A stretch of 12,131 nt of DNA from Crocinitomicaceae bacterium (GTDB lineage Bacteria > Bacteroidota > Bacteroidia > Flavobacteriales_D > Crocinitomicaceae), in the NCBI GenBank assembly GCA_023264075.1, contig JALQTG010000281.1:1-12131 (forward strand), written 5' to 3'. A program made the translations under genes and the position numbers. Shown one piece after another: positions 6,079 to 12,131 of this stretch. Below the pieces are notes generated by a model. It worked only from the letters and a program-made list of their open reading frames with translations. It was not told the DNA's origin and did no database searches. Position 1 is the stretch's first letter. Every line of letters starts with the position of its first letter.

Positions 6079-7443
6079 ATGAATGTAACTAAAGAAAATG
6101 TTGATAAGCTCAACGCCCTTTTGAAGGTAAAAATTGAAGCAGGAGATTATAAGGATAAGGTAGCTGCAACACTTGCCGATTACAGGAAAAAAGCGAATAT
6201 ACCAGGTTTTAGACGAGGTAAAGTTCCTATGGGATTCGTACAGAAGCAATACGGAAAAGCTGTTTTAGCTGATGAGTTAAACAAATTGGTTAGCGAAGCG
6301 CTTTATCAGTACATCGATTCAGAGAAGCTTGATATTTTAGGTAATCCACTTCCGAAAGGAGAAAATGACGTAGTAGGTGATTTTGAGAATCCTGATACAT
6401 TCGAATTTACCTATGAGGTTGGATTGTCTCCAGAAATAGAAATTAACCTTTCTTCTAAAAGTAAATACGATTTCACGAAAGTAAAGATTGACGATGCGCT
6501 TGTGGATAAGCAAATCAACGATTTCCGTCGTCGCTATGGAAAACTTGTTTCTGGAGAAACAGTAGGAGAAACGGATATGATCTTAGTTCAATTTGTGGAA
6601 CTCGACGAGAAAGGTGAGATCAAAGAAGGTGGGATTTTGAACAGCTCTACCATTTCGATGGAGTTTGTAGAAGATAAAAAAACAAAGAAAGAGTTAGCCG
6701 GTAAAAAGGTGGGCGATAAAGTAATTGTTTCTGCAACGAATGTCTCACGTGGAGCTAGTGATAAAGCAGCGATGCTGGGAGTGAAAGAAGCTGATTTAGC
6801 CACTATTAATGATCAATTTCAATTGACCATCAACGAGATAAAAGTGATGGAGCCAGCTGAGCTAAATCAAGAATTGTTTGATAAGTTATTTGGAGAGAGT
6901 TCGGTAAAATCAGAGAATGAAATGCGTGAGCGCATAGCGACTGATTTGGCGGCGATGTTTGATGAGGATAGCGATAAAATTTTGGCGCGACGTATCACGA
7001 ATGATTTGATCGAGAAGACTGAAGTTAACTTGCCAGATGATTTCTTGAAAAGATGGATTTTAGCTTCTCAAAAAGAACAAACATTGTCATTGGAAGATGT
7101 TGAACGAGAATACGATAGCTATGCCAAAGGATTGAAGTGGCAATTAATTCAAAAGGAGATCTTTAAGAAAAACGACCTTCAATTGAAGCACGATGAGGTA
7201 TTAGACTACACTAAAGGATTATTGTTGAAGCAATATGCGCAATACGGAATTCCTGCGCCAGAGGATCAAGAATTGACAGCTACGGCTCAAGGTTTTCTTG
7301 CGAAAAAAGAGGAGGCAGAGCGAGTGTACGACATGATGGCGGAGGTTAAACTAATTGAATATTTCAAGTCAACTGTGAAATTGAATGAAAAACAAGTAGA
7401 TTACGATACCTACATGAAGATTGCGCAAGACGCTACGGCGTAA
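6079..7443 (+). CDS. tig: Trigger factor (ribosome-associated chaperone)
   Basis: Trigger factor binds the ribosomal exit tunnel through L23 and shields nascent chains. The protein has 454 residues, close to the usual 430-450. The N-terminal ribosome-binding domain (1 to about 130) carries the signature GFRRGKVP at 43-50 followed by a helix with FVQKQYGKAVLADELN. The central domain (about 150-255) corresponds to the FKBP-type PPIase position, but I do not see a clear FKBP active-site pattern. This fits the divergent central domain of many Bacteroidota trigger factors, so isomerase activity is doubtful. The C-terminal helical chaperone domain runs from about 260 to the end. It is monocistronic here, between the tRNA terminator and the convergent terminator. 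Confidence 0.93.
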   Translation: MNVTKENVDKLNALLKVKIEAGDYKDKVAATLADYRKKANIPGFRRGKVPMGFVQKQYGKAVLADELNKLVSEALYQYIDSEKLDILGNPLPKGENDVVGDFENPDTFEFTYEVGLSPEIEINLSSKSKYDFTKVKIDDALVDKQINDFRRRYGKLVSGETVGETDMILVQFVELDEKGEIKEGGILNSSTISMEFVEDKKTKKELAGKKVGDKVIVSATNVSRGASDKAAMLGVKEADLATINDQFQLTINEIKVMEPAELNQELFDKLFGESSVKSENEMRERIATDLAAMFDEDSDKILARRITNDLIEKTEVNLPDDFLKRWILASQKEQTLSLEDVEREYDSYAKGLKWQLIQKEIFKKNDLQLKHDEVLDYTKGLLLKQYAQYGIPAPEDQELTATAQGFLAKKEEAERVYDMMAEVKLIEYFKSTVKLNEKQVDYDTYMKIAQDATA

Positions 7444-7471
7444 TTTAAGAATGATATGATATATATTAAAG

Positions 7472-7500
7472 GGCGATTGTGTGAAACGATCGCCTTTTTT
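7472..7500. terminator. Convergent terminator shared by tig and the mutL-EEP operon
   Basis: The stem is GGCGATTGT (7472-7480) with ACGATCGCC (7486-7494), nine pairs with one G-U, loop GTGAA, followed by six T residues (7495-7500) on the plus strand. On the minus strand the hairpin is followed by a weaker U-run (CTTTAAT), so it can serve both directions. The stop codon of the EEP gene (7499-7501) lies at the base of the hairpin, inside the plus-strand T tract. Confidence 0.85.
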
Positions 7501-8620
7501 ATTGGGGTAAAATTAAATCGGTGTGAATTGCGTAATGATCACTATGCACTTCATCTTGAATAGAAAAGTTTATGGCTTCTAGGGCGGGTGAATGAAAGAT
7601 GTAGTCGATACGACCAGCGGGAAGCTTACCGGCATAGGTAGAGCCGAGTCCTAAATAATTTCCCCGAAAAGCATCCTCAAAAGAGGCGTTAAATGCATTG
7701 TAAACATACGACATAGGTGTGTCGTTGAAGTCTCCGCAAATGACTACTGGATAGGGAGAAGATACGGCGTGCTGAACAATGGAAAGAGCTTGAGCTGCCC
7801 GCAATGGATAAGCGTGCTTGAGCTTTTGAATCATTCGTTTGATTCCGTTTTTCGCCTCTTCATTGCTGGTTTCTTCATTGTTCAAAAAGTCATAGTCATC
7901 TTGCTGGATGCGAATGCTTTGTAGGTGAATATTATAGATGCGTACGGTGTCATTTTCTTTCACGATGTCCGTAAATACAGCAAATTGTTTGGATGTATTA
8001 TCAAATTCGACCAGTTCTGAGTGGAGTATGGGGTATTTCGAAAAAGTGGCTACGCCGATTCGTCGATTGGCTTTAGCGATGCTATATTTCTCTGTGTAAT
8101 ATCGATAATCCCCTAAAGCCACTATATCATTGTCACGAATGAAATTGGAACCTTGAACGGTTAGGTACTCTTGGAAACAGATCACATCTGGCTGAACAGA
8201 TCTAATATGCCCATAAATAGAGTCGCGTGACGTGTTTCGGTCTTCCCCTAACCATTCATAGTAGTTGAACAAGCGAACGTTGTAACTCATGACGCGCAAG
8301 GTATTATCATTCGGATAATCTGCTCGCTCAGTTGACCATCCCAGAGAAAAGTAACGGATGTGTAAAGGAAGTCCTAGGAGCAGCAAAAGTCCAATAGAAT
8401 AAATACGCCGCGATTTTGTTAAGAGGAACACCACCACAAATCCGATAGCTGATAATAGGAAAATAGGGTAGGCTAATCCAAAGAAGGAAATCCACCACGC
8501 TTTTTCTGGAGAAATAAATGGGCTAAGGTAGCTCAATACGAGACAGATAATAAGTGGCCATAACAATAGGTGAATGACCCACCCCAAGAGTTTCTGAAGG
8601 CGTGTAGGTGACTTAGCCAT
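7499..8620 (-). CDS. Membrane-anchored endonuclease/exonuclease/phosphatase (EEP) family protein
   Basis: The protein has 373 residues from ATG 8620. Three hydrophobic segments (about 14-33, 42-67 and 75-90) anchor it in the membrane, followed by an EEP hydrolase domain from about 107. The catalytic set is intact: Asn114 in SYNVR, Glu151 in CFQEY, Asn230 and His232 in YNIHLQS, Asp297 and Asn299 in GDFND, Asp339 in RIDYIF, and Asp361-His362 in SDHY. The fold (DNase I / sphingomyelinase / inositol-phosphatase) cleaves phosphodiester or phosphate ester bonds with Mg2+. The substrate cannot be told from sequence. The anchor makes lipid or extracytoplasmic nucleic acid plausible. A TTG at 8635 is an alternative start (5 more residues). 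The ATG overlaps the upstream rhomboid gene by 8 bases, suggesting coupled translation. Confidence 0.88.
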   Translation of the reverse strand: MAKSPTRLQKLLGWVIHLLLWPLIICLVLSYLSPFISPEKAWWISFFGLAYPIFLLSAIGFVVVFLLTKSRRIYSIGLLLLLGLPLHIRYFSLGWSTERADYPNDNTLRVMSYNVRLFNYYEWLGEDRNTSRDSIYGHIRSVQPDVICFQEYLTVQGSNFIRDNDIVALGDYRYYTEKYSIAKANRRIGVATFSKYPILHSELVEFDNTSKQFAVFTDIVKENDTVRIYNIHLQSIRIQQDDYDFLNNEETSNEEAKNGIKRMIQKLKHAYPLRAAQALSIVQHAVSSPYPVVICGDFNDTPMSYVYNAFNASFEDAFRGNYLGLGSTYAGKLPAGRIDYIFHSPALEAINFSIQDEVHSDHYAIHTDLILPQ

Positions 8621-9524
8621 TTTTACTTTGGTCAAACAAAATTGCTTTTTCCTGCTTGGTTAGACTGTCGTATCCTGACTTTGAAATTTTATCCAAGATG
8701 CGATCAACTTGCTCTTGTTTTTTCTTCTTGATGGCATTGTATTCTTCGTCTGTCATTTTTCGGGCATTTGTTTGATAACCACCTTTTTTAACCTTGAGTT
8801 TAGGTCCTTTTTGAAACGGTTTTTTAATCCGTTCTACCCATCGCTCAGTAAGAGTAATGACATTGTTCTTACTATACAGATGTTGTATCGACCAAATTCC
8901 GAAGATTGCACCGCCTAAATGGGCAAAATGTGCAACGTTATCGTTGTCGCCAAGTCGAAAGAAATCCACTAAAATAAAGAATAGTGCCAGGAAAATTAGG
9001 CGTACAGGTACGATGCCGAAAAACAAAATCTTCTCTTGAGGACGATGAAAGGCGACAGCTACGAATATGGCCATGATTGATCCAGATGCACCCACGACGT
9101 AGCTTTCAATACCTTGTAAAGCAGGGAATAAACTGTAAGCAACGAGTTGAAGTAATCCTCCTAGGATTCCACCCATAAAATAAGTGTACAACAGGCGTTT
9201 TCCATTGAAGTAACGCATAAACATACTTCCTGCAAAATACAGGAAGATCATGTTAAAGAGAAAATGAAAGAAATCGAAGTGTGCAAATATACTCGTGACT
9301 ATACCCCAAGGGCGTCGAATAAAGCCTTCCCATGTGCCGTGAAGCATGAACAAGTCTTCAATGAAAGAAATTGCCGGTGAAGCACCATTAATTGCTGATA
9401 ATTTAGCAAATACGGAGAAAGTGCCAATGAATAGAAATACAAGTATATTGACACCAATCAGTTTGATGTGCATTCCACCATATTGCCACTGATGCTTCAG
9501 TTCATCTGTAAAACTTCGCTGCAT
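8613..9524 (-). CDS. Rhomboid intramembrane serine protease with C-terminal cytosolic tail domain
   Basis: A 303-residue rhomboid that cleaves transmembrane substrates inside the bilayer. The catalytic features are complete: HxxxxHxxxN at His82, His87 and Asn91 in helix 2; nucleophile Ser147 in GASG (145-148) in helix 4; and His202 in AHLGG in helix 6. Six helices span about 20-215. A basic linker follows, then a helical tail of about 50 residues containing MTDEEYNAIKKKKQEQ and DRILDKISKSGYDSLT. I recall this tail from many Bacteroidota rhomboids (a small domain of unknown function, probably DUF6576). It starts 2 bases after the stop of a second rhomboid gene and ends inside the EEP gene start. 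Physiological substrates are unknown. Confidence 0.93.
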   Translation of the reverse strand: MQRSFTDELKHQWQYGGMHIKLIGVNILVFLFIGTFSVFAKLSAINGASPAISFIEDLFMLHGTWEGFIRRPWGIVTSIFAHFDFFHFLFNMIFLYFAGSMFMRYFNGKRLLYTYFMGGILGGLLQLVAYSLFPALQGIESYVVGASGSIMAIFVAVAFHRPQEKILFFGIVPVRLIFLALFFILVDFFRLGDNDNVAHFAHLGGAIFGIWSIQHLYSKNNVITLTERWVERIKKPFQKGPKLKVKKGGYQTNARKMTDEEYNAIKKKKQEQVDRILDKISKSGYDSLTKQEKAILFDQSKNG

Positions 9525-9526
9525 AA

Positions 9527-10267
9527 TTAGTAGAAATTTTTCTTATCGCGTTGCCAAATAAGAACTATGATAAAGCCAACAATAGCACCGCCAAGGTGAG
9601 CGAGATGTGCAATATTATCTCCGGGCTGTGAGCGCACACTGTTAAATAAAGCAATTCCGACCAAGAACAAGACCAGCCATTTGGCTTTCACTGGAATAGG
9701 GGGGAATAGAAGCATTAATTGTGTGTTCGGGAAGAGGTAGGCAAAAGCTGCTAGCAAACCATAAACGGCCCCAGATGCACCTACTACGGGCACACCTATG
9801 GCAATCTGGTAATCGCGTAGAAGAGGTTCAGTGAAGATCATGCCCTGTACATGCAATTCGCTGATGCGTTTATTCACTTCGAACATATCGTAGCCATCTT
9901 CAATAAGTGCGGCTTCGATTTGCTTAAATTCCATATAGCCTACAACCTGGTGAAAGATGAAGGCTCCCAAAGCGGTAGCAATGTAAAAAATAAAAAATCG
10001 TTTTGGACCCCAAACTTGCTCTAGTACTGATCCAAATATCACCAATGCAAACATGTTGAAGAAAATATGAAACAAACCTCCGTGCATGAAAAAGTGTGTT
10101 ACCATTTGATAGGGTTCAAAAAATGGAGATCCGAAAACATAGCCGCCCAGCAAATAGGTCATACGAATGCCTTGTTGTTCACCAATAACCGTGACAATAA
10201 ACATGACCACATTTAAAATCAATAAGTTCTTCACCACAGGGGGCATATTTCCAAGTAGGTTATTCAT
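9527..10267 (-). CDS. Rhomboid intramembrane serine protease (short paralogue)
   Basis: A 246-residue rhomboid with the full catalytic set: His62, His67 and Asn71 in HGGLFHIFFN, Ser155 in GASG (153-156), and His214 in AHLGG. Six helices are recognisable. Between helices 3 and 4 there is an unusually long polar, charged segment (about 111-148) before the VVGASG motif, which the neighbouring rhomboid lacks. There is no extra C-terminal domain. Its ATG shares one base with the mutL stop codon (TAATG arrangement, 10265-10269), so it is probably translated by reinitiation after mutL. The two rhomboids diverge enough to be old paralogues and not a recent duplication. Confidence 0.93.
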   Translation of the reverse strand: MNNLLGNMPPVVKNLLILNVVMFIVTVIGEQQGIRMTYLLGGYVFGSPFFEPYQMVTHFFMHGGLFHIFFNMFALVIFGSVLEQVWGPKRFFIFYIATALGAFIFHQVVGYMEFKQIEAALIEDGYDMFEVNKRISELHVQGMIFTEPLLRDYQIAIGVPVVGASGAVYGLLAAFAYLFPNTQLMLLFPPIPVKAKWLVLFLVGIALFNSVRSQPGDNIAHLAHLGGAIVGFIIVLIWQRDKKNFY

Positions 10268-12102
10268 TAGTTAAATCGTTTATTCAGTTCTTCTATTTCC
10301 AAGGTTTGTATGATGCGTTTTCCCGTTGGACCAAATTGATGTTCTGCACTTGCGAATAGCTCATTGACCAAGTTCTCTTGCTCTTCGCTGGACAATGCGT
10401 GTTTATTTCCGCTTGCAGCTGCAGCAAGTGAAACAATTAATTCGTGTGCTAGTTCACCTTTGTCAATATTTTCGTGACTAATCTTATGAATGACGTTTTC
10501 TAAACATGCTTGTAAGTTGTCGGTAGTGAGATGCGCCGGGATGCCGGATAAGACAATCGTATCTTTGTTCCAATCCCATTCGAACCCCAGCCTACGTAAC
10601 GATGTGGCGTTATTTTCCCATTCTAATTTTTCCGTGCTTATCATTTTTTGCTCAATCGGAAACATGAGCTGCTGAGATGAAATTGGTGAAACGATAAATT
10701 GTTCCATGAGCTGATCATAGATAATTCGCTCTTTCGCACGTTTTATATGAATCATCATTAATCCAGATTTTACTTGCGCGAGAATGTACTTCCGGTGTAA
10801 TACCATCGATTGTTTCAACGATTGCTGCTCCTGTTCATATTCGATTTCCGAAGAGGTATCTTCTTCTTTACGTGCAATTTCATAGAAATTCTCCCAGTCC
10901 GAACGGTTTGGTTGTAAAGGTTTTAGACCATCTCGCTTCATCGTTCCGCTACCTGAGCTTGAAAAACTTTTTTGAGCCAATTGTTTTCTCTCCTCCTCAA
11001 AAGGATTGTAGGTTGGATCCACATCAATTTGAGGGATGCGAATGGATTCATGAGATTGAAGCGGCTGAACGTCAAATTGTGTTTCTACTTCAAAATCTAT
11101 CGTTGGAGCAATATTGTATTTACCAAGCGCCAGTTTAACTGTGCTGCGCAAAATGCTGTAAATATTGCGGTCTTCTTCAAACTTAATTTCTGTTTTTGTT
11201 GGATGAATGTTAACATCAATCGAATCCTTCGGTACAGTCAAGTATATAAAGTAACTTGGGTATGTTTTAGCCGGAATTAAATTGTCAAAAGCGGCAGTTA
11301 CAGCATGGTGAAAATAGCTGTCTTTGAAAAATCGGTTATTTACGAAGAAATATTGTTCTCCCCGAGTTTTTCGTGCAAATTCAGGTTTCGCTACAAATCC
11401 TCGAATTTGAACTAAATCAGTATCTTCTTCAATAGGAACAAGCTTCTCATTGATATTTCCACCGAATAAATCGATGATTCGTTTCCGTAAAATAGCACTG
11501 CCTAAATCATGTAATGTATTTCCATTGTGCGTTATCTTGAAACCTACCTCTGGATGTGTTAGGGCTACTCGGTAGAATTCCTCTAAGATGTGTTTCGATT
11601 CAATGCTATCCGATTTTAAGAAATTCCGGCGTGCGGGTACATTAAAGAAAAGATTTTTCACGGATACACTGGTGCCCGTTTGGCGCGCAATAGGTTCTTG
11701 AGCTTCAATTTGACTCGCTGCGATCGACACTTTTGTCCCAATTTCACGCGTTTCGTGCCTGGTTTCCAAAGTGACGTGTGCAATCGCTGCAATAGATGCC
11801 AACGCTTCCCCTCTAAATCCTTTGGTGGAGAGGTTAAATAAATCATCCGCATGTCTGAGCTTACTGGTAGCATGCCGCTCAAAGCTCATCCGAGCATCCA
11901 TTTCGGTCATGCCTTTTCCATTGTCAATGACTTGGATTAACGTGCGCCCTGCGTCTTTTATATGTAGTTCTATTCTCGTTGCTCCCGCATCAACTGCATT
12001 TTCAATCAATTCTTTGACCACAGAAGCGGGACGTTGAATAACTTCGCCAGCAGCAATTTGATTTGCAATGTTATCAGGTAACAAACGGATGACTTCGCTC
12101 AT
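10267..12102 (-). CDS. mutL: DNA mismatch repair protein MutL
   Basis: MutL links mismatch recognition by MutS to strand incision and excision. The protein has 611 residues, typical of bacterial MutL. The N-terminal GHKL ATPase is intact: NQIAAGEV (14-21), KELIENAVDAG with Glu31 and Asn35, DNGKGM (60-65) and TKGFRGEAL (93-101), then the transducer domain to about 330 with VDVNIHPTKTEIKF (296-309). A low-conservation linker (about 335-425) precedes the C-terminal dimerisation domain. The endonuclease motif DQHAxxExxxxE is replaced by HIKRAKERIIYD (452-463): only Glu458 is kept, with Asp463 at the second Glu position. The terminal Cys-containing motif reads FASAEHQFGPTGKR (583-596), without Cys. 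Nicking activity is therefore doubtful. It is the first gene of the four-gene operon in view. Only 29 bases lie upstream, and I see no convincing promoter in them. Confidence 0.97.
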   Translation of the reverse strand: MSEVIRLLPDNIANQIAAGEVIQRPASVVKELIENAVDAGATRIELHIKDAGRTLIQVIDNGKGMTEMDARMSFERHATSKLRHADDLFNLSTKGFRGEALASIAAIAHVTLETRHETREIGTKVSIAASQIEAQEPIARQTGTSVSVKNLFFNVPARRNFLKSDSIESKHILEEFYRVALTHPEVGFKITHNGNTLHDLGSAILRKRIIDLFGGNINEKLVPIEEDTDLVQIRGFVAKPEFARKTRGEQYFFVNNRFFKDSYFHHAVTAAFDNLIPAKTYPSYFIYLTVPKDSIDVNIHPTKTEIKFEEDRNIYSILRSTVKLALGKYNIAPTIDFEVETQFDVQPLQSHESIRIPQIDVDPTYNPFEEERKQLAQKSFSSSGSGTMKRDGLKPLQPNRSDWENFYEIARKEEDTSSEIEYEQEQQSLKQSMVLHRKYILAQVKSGLMMIHIKRAKERIIYDQLMEQFIVSPISSQQLMFPIEQKMISTEKLEWENNATSLRRLGFEWDWNKDTIVLSGIPAHLTTDNLQACLENVIHKISHENIDKGELAHELIVSLAAAASGNKHALSSEEQENLVNELFASAEHQFGPTGKRIIQTLEIEELNKRFN

Positions 12103-12131
12103 AATTTATTGGACAGATACAGGTTGGTCAA

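Noticed and set aside
8613..10267. Recent tandem duplication of the rhomboid gene
   Set aside because: Apart from catalytic motifs the two proteins differ in sequence, length, loops and C-terminal tail, so they are old paralogues.

Overview
The window looks like chromosomal DNA from a member of the Bacteroidota, probably the Flavobacteriales. This rests on four things: moderate-to-low GC, -7 boxes of the type TAnnTTTG with no clear Shine-Dalgarno sequences, a fused alpha/beta 2-oxoacid dehydrogenase E1, and the gene order mutL - rhomboid - rhomboid - EEP hydrolase, which I recall as common in that phylum. The family-level placement is inference. Almost all genes are housekeeping or core metabolic. 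I do not see a multi-gene defence system, a CRISPR array or an insertion sequence.

Left edge (1 to about 411, + strand): two short pieces of siphophage-like tail genes, namely the C-terminal end of a probable tape-measure protein and the N-terminal part of a Dit-like distal tail/baseplate protein. They run head-on into an oppositely oriented UMF1-family MFS transporter gene that has lost its second half. Both genes appear cut within roughly the same 60 bases (about 350-411). This junction is the most unusual structure in the window. It is either a real recombination or integration scar, or an assembly chimera.

412-3116 (- strand): a fused 2-oxoacid dehydrogenase E1 alpha/beta gene, followed 8 bases later by the truncated transporter, forms one transcription unit. 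A 123-base divergent promoter region (3117-3239) separates it from a patatin-like phospholipase gene on the + strand.

3240-7443 (+ strand): patatin-like phospholipase; a secreted OmpA-domain protein with an N-terminal beta-rich domain; ribosome recycling factor (frr); tRNA-Leu(TAG) with its own promoter and terminator; and trigger factor (tig). The frr-tRNA-tig stretch is a small translation and protein-folding cluster.

7472-12102: a hairpin shared by two converging units closes tig and the opposing - strand operon. In transcription order that operon is mutL, rhomboid protease 2 (246 aa), rhomboid protease 1 (303 aa, with a C-terminal tail domain) and a membrane-anchored endonuclease/exonuclease/phosphatase (EEP) protein. 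All four genes overlap or lie within 2 bases of each other, so translation is probably coupled. The MutL lacks the canonical endonuclease metal-binding motif.

No gene-free stretch exceeds 300 bases. The longest, 5052-5225, holds only the frr promoter.
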